A DNA stretch of 10,765 nt from Muribaculaceae bacterium (lineage in GTDB: Bacteria; Bacteroidota; Bacteroidia; Bacteroidales; Muribaculaceae): the NCBI GenBank assembly GCA_029051445.1, contig JAIDKP010000040.1, forward strand, positions 1 to 10,765. Reading direction: 5' to 3'. This document shows positions 1-6,666 of this stretch, piece by piece. How positions within the stretch are numbered: the stretch's first letter is position 1; each line of letters opens with the position of its first letter. The position numbers and the translations under genes were made by a program. The notes beneath the pieces are model-generated. The model was given only the letters and a program-made list of their open reading frames with translations. It was not told where the DNA came from and searched no databases.

Positions 1-82
1 TGTGGAGGCAGCCAGACGCACGGTTGCCAAGTATCGTGAGCGTCTCGGCATCCCCGGCGCTAAAATGAGAAGACAATTATGA
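1..82 (+). CDS. rpoN: RNA polymerase sigma-54 factor, C-terminal end (partial)
   Basis: The open frame entering from the left edge (first full codon at base 2, stop TGA at 80-82) encodes 26 residues that include ARRTVAKYRERLGIP. ARRTVAKYR, at bases 11-37, is the RpoN box, the signature of the DNA-binding C-terminal domain of sigma-54 that contacts the -24 promoter element. The residues after it (RERLGIP, then a basic end) also fit the usual sigma-54 terminus. Sigma-54 directs core RNA polymerase to GG/GC (-24/-12) promoters and needs an AAA+ activator to open DNA. Only the last part of the gene is present, so the N-terminal activator-contact and core-binding domains cannot be judged. Its stop codon overlaps the ATG of the next gene, so the two are probably co-transcribed. 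Identification is from the motif alone, but the motif is very specific. Confidence 0.9.
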   Translation, partial: VEAARRTVAKYRERLGIPGAKMRRQL

Positions 83-702
83 ACATGCTACAGCATATAT
101 CACGTATCGTATCGGCTATATTCAGCCCGATTCTAATGCCTACCTACGCGGTGGCTCTCGGGATCAAGCTGACGTATCTCTATACTCTTCCGACTCTGAC
201 GTTTCTGTCGGTTGTCGGCTGGACATTACTGTTTACCGCAATTGTGCCTGTCGCGGGTATTTTTGTGATGATGAAGTTGGGTATTGTTACGGATTCCGGT
301 CTCAACAAACAGGGTGAGAGAATGTGGCCTTATATACTGACGGCTGCATGCTATGCGGGTTGCTGCTTTTTTCTCAGGCATCTTCACGCTCCCGCGTGGC
401 TTTATGTGTTTCTTGTCGGCGGCGCAGTCGCCGGACTTGTCAATATGGCAGTGAATTTCAAGTGGAAAATCAGCGGTCATGGTGCCGGGACGGGCGGAAT
501 GCTTGCTTTTCTTGTGTTTCTGGCATACCACGGTCTCAATGCCTGGCCTATCGACGGCTGGATATATGCAGCGATACTCGTCGCCGGGGCGACAGGCACT
601 TCCCGCCTGATACTCGGCCGCCACACTCTGATGCAGGTGGCTGCCGGCATAGCCAACGGCGCGATATGTGTGTGGGTGGCTCTGACGCTTTCCATGCAGT
701 GA
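79..702 (+). CDS. PAP2-superfamily integral membrane protein (putative lipid phosphatase-like)
   Basis: This 207-residue, strongly hydrophobic protein has about five to six membrane segments (roughly 12-30, 42-66, 84-100, 105-125, 139-155, 160-203). It carries a degenerate PAP2 phosphatase signature: K77-x3-R81 in place of the longer first motif, ISGH at 131-134 for PSGH, and SR at 175-176 followed by H182, V187 and G190 for SRx5HxxxDVxxG. The usual Asp before the Val is Gln186. PAP2 enzymes dephosphorylate lipid phosphates such as phosphatidic acid or undecaprenyl pyrophosphate at the membrane. The SGH and SR...H residues suggest catalysis is possible, but the altered third motif leaves activity open. 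The ATG overlaps the rpoN stop (ATGA), which supports this start and translational coupling. The substrate is unknown. Confidence 0.75.
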   Translation: MNMLQHISRIVSAIFSPILMPTYAVALGIKLTYLYTLPTLTFLSVVGWTLLFTAIVPVAGIFVMMKLGIVTDSGLNKQGERMWPYILTAACYAGCCFFLRHLHAPAWLYVFLVGGAVAGLVNMAVNFKWKISGHGAGTGGMLAFLVFLAYHGLNAWPIDGWIYAAILVAGATGTSRLILGRHTLMQVAAGIANGAICVWVALTLSMQ

Positions 703-761
703 CAGGCGCACGTCGCCAACAGATCGAAACGGATTAATAGTATATAAATAAAAATAGAGAC

Positions 762-1265
762 ATGACACCTCTTGTAAGCATCATCATGGGCAGCACCTCG
801 GACATGCCCGTCATGAAGAAGGCTGCGGACTTTCTGAATGATCTCGAGATACCGTTTGAACTTCTGGCACTGTCGGCTCACCGCACGCCGGCCGAGGTCG
901 AGAAATTTGCACGCGAGGCCGAAGGGCGCGGACTGAAAGTGGTTATCGCCGCCGCCGGCATGTCGGCTGCTCTTCCCGGCGTCATCGCCGCCATCACTCC
1001 GCTTCCGGTGATAGGAGTTCCCATCAACTCATCGCTCGGAGGCGTTGACGCGCTTCTGTCGATCGCACAGATGCCTCCCGGTATTCCTGTGGCTACCGTC
1101 GGCGTGAACGGGGCAATGAATGCAGCGGTGCTTGCCGCGCGTATGCTCGCGCTGACAGACGAAGGGATTGCGTCGCGGCTGAAGGTATGGAGCGAGAGTC
1201 TTTCGAAAAAAATCGTCAAGGCCAATGCCGATCTTGCAGAGATCGAGTATAAATATAAGGTATAG
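762..1265 (+). CDS. purE: N5-carboxyaminoimidazole ribonucleotide mutase (PurE, class I)
   Basis: PurE converts N5-CAIR to CAIR in the cytoplasm during de novo purine synthesis, normally after PurK. The 167-residue length is typical. Family motifs are GSTSD at 10-14 (phosphate and ribose binding), SAHRTP at 38-43 with the catalytic His40, AGMSAALPG at 65-73, the QMPPGIPVATV stretch around 103-113, and NAAVLAA at 120-126. SAHRTP points to class I mutase, not the class II AIR carboxylase, which usually has SAHKT. The His found in E. coli PurE in GAAHLPG is Ala70 here. The start is an ATG preceded by the A-rich stretch aataaaaatagagac, as usual for Bacteroidota. It lies 59 bases after the PAP2-like gene and is probably in the same transcription unit. 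No purK is in the window. Confidence 0.95.
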   Translation: MTPLVSIIMGSTSDMPVMKKAADFLNDLEIPFELLALSAHRTPAEVEKFAREAEGRGLKVVIAAAGMSAALPGVIAAITPLPVIGVPINSSLGGVDALLSIAQMPPGIPVATVGVNGAMNAAVLAARMLALTDEGIASRLKVWSESLSKKIVKANADLAEIEYKYKV

Positions 1266-1308
1266 GGGAACGGCATGTCAAGTTGCCGGCATAATTGATT
1301 AGTTACAG

Positions 1309-2052
1309 GTGCAAAGAATAGTAATAGTCGGAGCATCATCGGGAATAGGGTTGCGCGTGGCCGAGTCAATGGCTGCGCGCGGCTTTAAGGTGGGTGTCGC
1401 AGCACGTCGGACGGAGGCTTTAGAGCATCTTAAAACCCATAATCCTGATAATGTGGAGTACATGGCGATCGATATAACCAGAAGCGATGCTCCCGAACGC
1501 CTGTCGATGCTTATAGATCTTATAGGCGGTATGGATGTGTATTTTCATGCGGCAGGCATCGGGTATGATAATCCGGATCTTAAGCCAGCCCGGGAAGCTG
1601 AAATTGTAAACACCAACTCGTGTGGTTTCGCGAGAATGGTCAGTGCAGCCTATCGGTATTTCAGAGACAATGGGGCGAGAGGGCATATTGCGGCTGTGAC
1701 TTCGGTAGCCGGTACCAACGGTCTTGCCGGCATGGCGGCTTATTCGGCCTCAAAACGTATGGCGCAGACTTATCTTGTGGCACTTGAGCAGTTGTCGCGA
1801 AACGAAGGATGCAAGATCGCTTTTACTGATATAAGACCCGGATGGATAAGAACTCCGCTTCTTCATGACGGGACGAAATATCCGTTTGAGATGACGCTTG
1901 ATTATGCTGTAGAACGTATTGTGAGAGCTATTGACCGGAAGAATCGTGTAGCGGTTATCGACTGGCGCTGGAGGCTTTTAGTGTGGCTCTGGCGGCTGGT
2001 GCCTGACTGCATCTGGACAAGGATTAATGCGGGGATTATGATCGGCAGATGA
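1309..2052 (+). CDS. Short-chain dehydrogenase/reductase (SDR family, NAD(P)-dependent)
   Basis: This is a 247-residue classical SDR. The Rossmann nucleotide-binding motif GASSGIG is at 8-14, an acidic AID at 53-55 contacts the adenine, and HAAG at 80-83 stands for NNAG. A structural Asn lies at 101-103. The catalytic residues are Ser132, Tyr145 and Lys149 (YSASK), followed by RPGWIRTPL from 176. The start must be the GTG at 1309: an in-frame stop lies at 1300-1302, and the Rossmann strand begins at residue 3. The A33-R-R segment after the second strand suggests NADP(H) preference, which is an inference. The C-terminus is unusually rich in Trp and basic residues (about 219-236) and could associate with membrane. 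It follows purE by 43 bases, so an operon is likely. The substrate cannot be told from sequence. Confidence 0.85.
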   Translation: MQRIVIVGASSGIGLRVAESMAARGFKVGVAARRTEALEHLKTHNPDNVEYMAIDITRSDAPERLSMLIDLIGGMDVYFHAAGIGYDNPDLKPAREAEIVNTNSCGFARMVSAAYRYFRDNGARGHIAAVTSVAGTNGLAGMAAYSASKRMAQTYLVALEQLSRNEGCKIAFTDIRPGWIRTPLLHDGTKYPFEMTLDYAVERIVRAIDRKNRVAVIDWRWRLLVWLWRLVPDCIWTRINAGIMIGR

Positions 2053-2053
2053 A

Positions 2054-2089
2054 AGCGCGCCCGAAGTAACCGTTGGTTACCCGGGCGCT
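2054..2089. terminator. Hairpin between convergent genes (putative terminator)
   Basis: The arms AGCGC plus CCG plus GTAACC pair with GGTTAC plus CGG plus GCGCT around the 3-base loop GTT. Two inner interruptions (a two-base bulge and a small internal loop) separate stems of 5, 3 and 6 pairs. The hairpin starts two bases after the SDR stop and lies 25 bases before the end of the convergent ABC ATPase gene, so it could end transcription from both sides. There is no clear T-run on either strand, so intrinsic termination is an inference. Confidence 0.5.
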
Positions 2090-2114
2090 ATGACGGGGGA
2101 AAGTTTAAACAGGG

Positions 2115-2789
2115 TCAGCGGGGGACGGATGAGGTTATGTGTCCGTCGAAGAGGGTGATCGTGCGGTGTGCATAGGCTGCGTCGCGGTCGGAGTGTGTCA
2201 CCATCATCACGGTTGTACCTGCTGCATTCAGGTCGGTGAGGAGCTCCATCACCTCAATACCGTTTTTAGAGTCGAGGTTTCCGGTTGGCTCATCGGCGAG
2301 GATTATGTCGGGGTTGGTGACAAGGGCGCGTGCTATCGCCACACGCTGTTGTTGTCCGCCGGAAAGCTGGCGTGGATAGTGGCTGACACGATGCGACATG
2401 TTCATGCGCTCAAGCAGCTCACCCACGCGGTTGCGTCGCTCAGATGCAGAAATGCCGAGGTAGGTCAGTGGCAACTCGACGTTCTGCCGCACAGTGAGTT
2501 CGTCGATGAGATTGAACGATTGGAAAATGAATCCGATCTTGCCTTTGCGCAGTGCGGTGAGCTGCGAGGTCGACAGGCCGCCGACTTCTTTGCCGTCGAG
2601 AAGGTAGGAACCTGATGTGGGGCGGTCGAGCGTTCCTACGATGTTGAGCAGTGTTGATTTCCCGCAGCCCGACGGGCCCATGACGGCGACAAATTCGCCG
2701 CGCGAGATTGAAAGGTCTATATCCTGTATGGCGAGTGTTCGCACAGTGTCGGTGGTGAACTCTTTGCAGATTTTATTGAGCTGTATCAT
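2115..2789 (-). CDS. ABC transporter ATP-binding protein (MacB/LolD type)
   Basis: This 224-residue ATPase is complete. Walker A GPSGCGKST is at 38-46, the Q-loop Gln is at 90, signature LSGGQ at 142-146, Walker B IILADE at 162-167 followed by PTGNLDS, and the switch His at 199. PTGNLDS and the IGFIFQSFNL sequence around the Q-loop are typical of the LolD/FtsE/MacB branch, whose partners are FtsX-type permeases that move lipoproteins or drive envelope processes instead of ordinary substrate import. It would sit on the cytoplasmic face and hydrolyse ATP for the permease encoded just upstream. The permease stop lies 13 bases before this ATG, so the two form an operon read from the promoter near 5151-5166. 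The transported substrate is not known. Confidence 0.93.
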   Translation of the reverse strand: MIQLNKICKEFTTDTVRTLAIQDIDLSISRGEFVAVMGPSGCGKSTLLNIVGTLDRPTSGSYLLDGKEVGGLSTSQLTALRKGKIGFIFQSFNLIDELTVRQNVELPLTYLGISASERRNRVGELLERMNMSHRVSHYPRQLSGGQQQRVAIARALVTNPDIILADEPTGNLDSKNGIEVMELLTDLNAAGTTVMMVTHSDRDAAYAHRTITLFDGHITSSVPR

Positions 2790-2802
2790 AGTTTGTCGGG
2801 TG

Positions 2803-5118
2803 TTATTCGGATTTTAGTGCTTCGGCCGGATCAGACGATGCTGTCGACCATGATATGGCAATTATTGAGATCACAGTCGCAATGAAGACTGCTATGGGGA
2901 CCATGACGTAGATGGCCGGCAGGAATGGGCTTGTCTTTGTGAACTGCTCAAGCCATAGGGTGGCGAGCCGGTTGGCGATCAGTGCGCCAATCACTACGCC
3001 TGGCAGCGCATAGATGACGATGTCGCGCGCGAGCATGGTGACGATATTGTATATTCCGGCTCCGTTGGCTTTGCGTATGGCTATCTCGCGGCGCCGGCGC
3101 TGTATCTCGTCGGCAAGGTAGCCTACAAGTCCCATCACTGTGATGAAGAAGATTGCTATGGCAGCAATGAACGTGAGGTTGCGGAAGCGTGTCACATCGC
3201 CGTAGGTCTGTCGCAGGTCTTCGGTAGCGAGCGACGGCACGTCTTTGCGTTGCGGATAGTTTTCGGCCATATATTCGGTGAGTTTCTGCAGATTGTCGAG
3301 ATATGGTTCTGCAAGGTGTATCTGCAGTGTGCCGGCATGAAATCCATCTTCGGACGGCATGACCATGCACAACGGTGTCTTGTGATTGAAAAGTGAATGG
3401 ATGCTGAAGTCTTCAATCACACCGACAATGGTTTTCTTGTTGTCGGGATGTCCTATAACGCGTCCTAATGCATTTTCAGGTGTCCAGCCGCTTGCGGTGC
3501 AGTATGAGCGGTTTATGACGATCTCGCTGCCATCGCGGTAGTTGCGTCCGGCAATGAAGCTGAATCCCATGAAGTCGGCATATTCAGGCGGCGCGACATC
3601 GAAGTTGGAGGAGAAAGAGGTATTGCCTTTGTCATCGGGAAGAATCGTACCGGAGTAGCCCCATATCGGTGTCGAGCCTGAGTAGCCGTAGTCGATAACG
3701 TAGGGGAGTGACCTGATATCGGCTTCAAATGCATCTTTCGTATCGTAGTCGTAGGGTACGATCGCGAGCCCCTGTATGCGGTAGCCGGGATCGAGATTGA
3801 GCGCGAAATTAAGCTGCGAGAGCACGACTGTCGACATCGTGAGGATGATCGTGGCTCCTGTGATCTGTATGAAAAGCAGGATGCGCTTCCATGACCGTCG
3901 CGTCTTGGTGAAGCGGCGGAAAATGGTGGAGACTTCGATGCGTGAGAGCATTATGCCGGGTATGAAACCTCCGACAATAATGGTGAGGACGATTACGGCG
4001 GCTGTAACCCAAAGGCGTGATGGATCGAAGAGACCGGAAACAGGAGTCTGCAAGGTAGACTCGATGAAGTCGCGGAATGTGAAAAGCAGCAACGCGGCGA
4101 GAGCGAGTGCGGCAAAGATTATGATTATCGTCTCGGTGACGAACATCGAGAGTATCGATCCTGTGCCTGCACCACAGCACTTGTGCACGCCTACGGCTTT
4201 TGCCCGTCGTGCCAGCGAAGCAATGGAAATGAGTACGTAGTTGAATACGGCTATGATGAGAATTGTTATGGCCAGACTGAGGAGAATGTACATCATTGAT
4301 CGTATGTTGCTGTCGTTGTAGATTGACTGTGAGATCGGTCTTGCCTGTATTTCAATGGATATGCCATTGACTGCAGGTGCGTTTTTCTCAACGATCTTCG
4401 CGATGCGGGCATTTATGTCGTCAAGACTGAGATTGCAGTCTTTCGTCTTACGGAGAAATCCCCACCATGAATCGCCTCCTCTCCAGCCGAAATACTGGGC
4501 AAAACCGGCTATCGACAGGACTGCCTGAGGGCACATGGTGTTGTTTTCGGGCAGCGCCTTGAAGATGCCTGCAACAGTATAGTCTTTGTCGTATTTCTGG
4601 TTGAGGGTGATGCTGTGACCTACCGCATTTTCGGGGGATCCGAACAGTTGCGTGGCCATTTTGTCGGAGAGATAGACGGAGGTGAGGTTATTCAGATCCT
4701 GACGGGGATTGCCGCTCAGGACATCAATGCCGAGTGTCTCGAAAAAGACGGAATCTCCATAAAATGTGACAACGTCGGCTTTGGTCTGGTTATCGGTCTC
4801 TATCAGACTGATTCCTCCACGGCTTGTAGCAGATCCGGAACTGAACACATCGGTCATCTGCTCGGCAATGGATGTGGGTATTATGCCGGGGATGGTTGTC
4901 GAGGGTTCAAGATCGCGGTCGGTCAGGTGCCAAGTGATCCACACCTGATACAGATCGTCGCTGTCGTTGTAGGATGTGTCGTAGCTTTTCAGATAGGCGA
5001 AGCGTGCAAGGAGCAGAATTGAAATGCCGATACCGAAGGCAAGCGACACAGCTTTGAGTATGCTTTGCCGTGGCATCGATATTATACTTCGCCAGGAGTA
5101 AAGTAAATTGTTGAACAT
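2803..5118 (-). CDS. FtsX/MacB-type ABC transporter permease
   Basis: This 771-residue inner-membrane protein is a double-FtsX permease, a length common in Bacteroidota. Predicted membrane segments are near 24-43, 276-298, 327-347, 371-393, 412-434, 649-669, 696-716 and 738-757. Large extracytoplasmic domains of the MacB_PCD kind lie at about 44-275 and 435-648. The two coupling-helix regions are visible: RRAKAVGVHKCCGA at 304-317 and RRREIAIRKANGA at 675-687, the latter close to the FtsX consensus. With the downstream ATPase it probably forms a MacB-like mechanotransmission transporter. No MacA/HlyD-type adaptor or outer-membrane channel gene is adjacent, so the export partner, if any, is encoded elsewhere. 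A near-consensus sigma-54 promoter lies 33-48 bases upstream, and a divergent sigma-54 activator gene is next door, so regulated expression is likely. The substrate is unknown. Confidence 0.9.
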   Translation of the reverse strand: MFNNLLYSWRSIISMPRQSILKAVSLAFGIGISILLLARFAYLKSYDTSYNDSDDLYQVWITWHLTDRDLEPSTTIPGIIPTSIAEQMTDVFSSGSATSRGGISLIETDNQTKADVVTFYGDSVFFETLGIDVLSGNPRQDLNNLTSVYLSDKMATQLFGSPENAVGHSITLNQKYDKDYTVAGIFKALPENNTMCPQAVLSIAGFAQYFGWRGGDSWWGFLRKTKDCNLSLDDINARIAKIVEKNAPAVNGISIEIQARPISQSIYNDSNIRSMMYILLSLAITILIIAVFNYVLISIASLARRAKAVGVHKCCGAGTGSILSMFVTETIIIIFAALALAALLLFTFRDFIESTLQTPVSGLFDPSRLWVTAAVIVLTIIVGGFIPGIMLSRIEVSTIFRRFTKTRRSWKRILLFIQITGATIILTMSTVVLSQLNFALNLDPGYRIQGLAIVPYDYDTKDAFEADIRSLPYVIDYGYSGSTPIWGYSGTILPDDKGNTSFSSNFDVAPPEYADFMGFSFIAGRNYRDGSEIVINRSYCTASGWTPENALGRVIGHPDNKKTIVGVIEDFSIHSLFNHKTPLCMVMPSEDGFHAGTLQIHLAEPYLDNLQKLTEYMAENYPQRKDVPSLATEDLRQTYGDVTRFRNLTFIAAIAIFFITVMGLVGYLADEIQRRRREIAIRKANGAGIYNIVTMLARDIVIYALPGVVIGALIANRLATLWLEQFTKTSPFLPAIYVMVPIAVFIATVISIIAISWSTASSDPAEALKSE

Positions 5119-5150
5119 GCTTAATAATTTATGTTTTTACAATGATATAT

Positions 5151-5166
5151 CACAAATACCGTGCCA
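5151..5166 (-). promoter_or_regulatory. Sigma-54 (-24/-12) promoter for the ABC permease-ATPase operon
   Basis: Read on the minus strand from 5166 down, the sequence is TGGCACG, GTAT, TTGTG. The sigma-54 consensus is TGGCACG-N4-TTGC(A/T). The whole -24 block matches, and the GG to G(C) spacing of ten bases is right; the only key change is C to T at -12. The predicted transcript start is near 5140, 22 bases before the permease ATG. Its position before an ABC operon that faces an NtrC-family gene makes chance occurrence unlikely. It has not been shown experimentally. Confidence 0.75.
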
Positions 5167-5219
5167 AAGAGTATAATATGCTAAGTATTAATTGTGTAGC
5201 GGTTGTTGTGTGTATTGTA

Positions 5220-5260
5220 TTGTCAAAATACTTGACAAATTGTGTAAAGAATTTTGACAG
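5220..5260. promoter_or_regulatory. Putative enhancer (activator-binding dyads) between divergent promoters
   Basis: A perfect inverted repeat TTGTCAA-N5-TTGACAA occupies 5220-5238. Just beyond it, TTGTGTA (5240-5246) and TTGACAG (5254-5260) form a second, degenerate copy shifted by 20-22 bases, about two helical turns. The first dyad centre is about 89 bases upstream of the predicted permease start and about 82 upstream of the predicted sigma-54 start on the regulator side. Those are normal distances for upstream activating sequences of NtrC-type proteins. The Fis-type HTH of the adjacent regulator is the likely ligand, which is an inference. Confidence 0.55.
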
Positions 5261-5284
5261 TTCATTAAAAAATAGTCTGGAATT

Positions 5285-5300
5285 TGGAAATGATAAAGCA
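5285..5300 (+). promoter_or_regulatory. Weak sigma-54-like promoter facing the response regulator
   Basis: TGGAAATGATAAAGCA keeps the key GG and GC with exactly ten bases between them, plus the flanking T and A, but most other consensus positions differ. If used, transcription would start near 5311, 24 bases before the ATG at 5335, allowing autoactivation. GG-N10-GC is a weak pattern that can occur by chance in AT-rich DNA. Confidence 0.3.
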
Positions 5301-5330
5301 TTGTAGAATTAAGGCTAAAGTGTATTTTTG
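5301..5330 (+). promoter_or_regulatory. Bacteroidota housekeeping-type promoter candidate
   Basis: TATTTTTG at 5323-5330 matches the Bacteroidota -7 element TAnnTTTG exactly, and a TTG at 5301-5303 lies 19 bases upstream as a -33 element. The transcript would start at about 5334-5338, almost on the ATG at 5335. It would therefore be nearly leaderless, or translation would use a later start. It could supply basal regulator and kinase; chance match is possible. Confidence 0.35.
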
Positions 5331-5334
5331 CTGT

Positions 5335-6666
5335 ATGGGTAGAGAGAGCAGACGGATAATTGTTGTGGATGACAATGAGGGGGTGGGGCAGACACTTAGT
5401 CTTATGCTCGGCCGGATGTCGGTTGAACCGATATGGATTCCCACGCCTGAGAGGCTGCCGGAGGTGATGAGAGAGGAATCTCCGATATGTGTGTTTCTTG
5501 ATATGAATTTCCGCGCCGGCATAATGTCGGGAAACGAGGGGCTGTACTGGCTGAAGTGGTTTCGCAAAAATCATGCGGAAACGCCTGTGGTGCTTATGAC
5601 GGCCTATGGTGACGTCGATCTTGCCGTAAGGGGGATCAAGGAGGGTGCGACGGATTTCATTGTCAAGCCGATCGATCGTGACAGGCTGACCGGCGTGATA
5701 GAGGGGCTGCCGAAGTGGCGTAAAAAGAACTTGCGCACAGAGCGTAATGACGGGTTTTATTACGGTGAGTGCCACGGCATGGAGACTGTGCGCGACATGG
5801 TAGAGCGTGTGGCTCCGACAACGGCCTCGATTCTTGTCACCGGCGATAATGGTACCGGAAAGTCGGCTCTTGCCCGACAGATACATGGTATGTCGAAACG
5901 CCGTGACGGGCGCTTTGTGCATGTGGATATGGGCGCGATCGCCGACAGTCTTTTCGAGAGTGAATTGTTCGGTTACGCCAAGGGGGCTTTTACCGGGGCC
6001 GTCGCCGGGAAGGCCGGGCTTATAGAGGAGGCTGACGGTGGAACTCTGTTTCTCGACGAGATCGCAAATCTGACACCGCGGCTTCAGTCGAAACTGTTGT
6101 GTGTGCTTCAGGAACGCTCTTTGACAAGGCTTGGCGAAACGAAGCCACGCAAGGTCGATATCAGGCTTGTGTCGGCGACATCGTCGGATCTTGAGCGTAT
6201 GGTGATGGAAGGGCTTTTCAGGCGTGATCTTCTTTACCGCATAAACACTATACATATCGATATCCCCCCGCTTTGCAGGCGCGGGAATGATGTGATAGCA
6301 CTTGCGCGGCAGTTTCTCGACAAGTATTGCGCGCAATATCGCGACGGCTCTCCACTTGATATGTCGGCTGACGCCAAAAGTGATATTCTCGCATACAAGT
6401 GGCCGGGAAATGTGAGGGAACTCGAGCATGTGATGGAAAAGGCTGTGATATTGACTGACGGGAATATTGTCGATGCTTCGGTGCTTGGGCTCAAAAACCG
6501 CGAGACGGTTGTCGAAGAGTCTGCGGCATCGACAATGGCCGATATGGAGCGAGATATGATCGCGCGGAGGATAGAGGAGCATGGCGGAAACATGACTCTT
6601 GTGGCTAAAAGTCTCGGGATTTCACGTCAGACGCTGTACAACAAGATGAAACGCCACGGTTTATGA
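5335..6666 (+). CDS. Sigma-54-dependent response regulator (NtrC family)
   Basis: This 443-residue activator has three domains. The receiver, about 5-125, has Asp12-Asp13, phospho-acceptor Asp56 in FLDMNF, Thr89 and Lys111. The AAA+ domain, about 145-375, has Walker A GDNGTGKS at 170-177, the sigma-54 contact loop GAFTGA at 217-222, and Walker B GGTLFLDE at 235-242. A Fis-type helix-turn-helix ends the protein (about 417-443). GAFTGA is intact, so it should remodel sigma-54 holoenzyme after phosphorylation. An ATG at 5290 and a TTG at 5284 are also in frame. I chose 5335 because family members begin a few residues before the first receiver strand, and because the sequence before it carries promoter-like signals. 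The kinase gene overlaps its stop. It probably activates the divergent ABC operon. Confidence 0.93.
   Translation: MGRESRRIIVVDDNEGVGQTLSLMLGRMSVEPIWIPTPERLPEVMREESPICVFLDMNFRAGIMSGNEGLYWLKWFRKNHAETPVVLMTAYGDVDLAVRGIKEGATDFIVKPIDRDRLTGVIEGLPKWRKKNLRTERNDGFYYGECHGMETVRDMVERVAPTTASILVTGDNGTGKSALARQIHGMSKRRDGRFVHVDMGAIADSLFESELFGYAKGAFTGAVAGKAGLIEEADGGTLFLDEIANLTPRLQSKLLCVLQERSLTRLGETKPRKVDIRLVSATSSDLERMVMEGLFRRDLLYRINTIHIDIPPLCRRGNDVIALARQFLDKYCAQYRDGSPLDMSADAKSDILAYKWPGNVRELEHVMEKAVILTDGNIVDASVLGLKNRETVVEESAASTMADMERDMIARRIEEHGGNMTLVAKSLGISRQTLYNKMKRHGL

Noticed and set aside
226..768. 180-codon minus-strand frame opposite the PAP2-like gene
   Set aside because: It has no motif, is low in hydrophobic-core pattern, and is fully explained as antisense to a membrane protein gene.
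1271..1288. CGGCA...TGCCG hairpin between purE and the SDR gene
   Set aside because: It has only five pairs with an eight-base loop and no T-run, too weak to call a terminator.
2139..2615. 158-codon plus-strand frame opposite the ABC ATPase
   Set aside because: It is antisense to intact Walker A, signature and Walker B motifs, and has no features of its own.
3797..4240. 147-codon plus-strand frame inside the permease gene
   Set aside because: It is antisense to permease membrane segments and has no recognisable protein features.
5232..5259. TTGACA hexamers as sigma-70 -35 boxes
   Set aside because: No TATAAT-like box sits at the right spacing on either strand, and Bacteroidota do not use the E. 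coli -35/-10 pattern. The hexamers fit better as activator half-sites.
5284..5286. TTG as start of the response regulator
   Set aside because: It would add 17 residues before the receiver domain with no family match; the ATG at 5335 gives the usual N-terminus.
5188..6582. 464-codon open frame on the minus strand, opposite the response regulator
   Set aside because: It mirrors the regulator gene, whose domains are all intact, and its translation is His/Arg/Pro-rich with no domain or motif. It is a shadow of coding bias.
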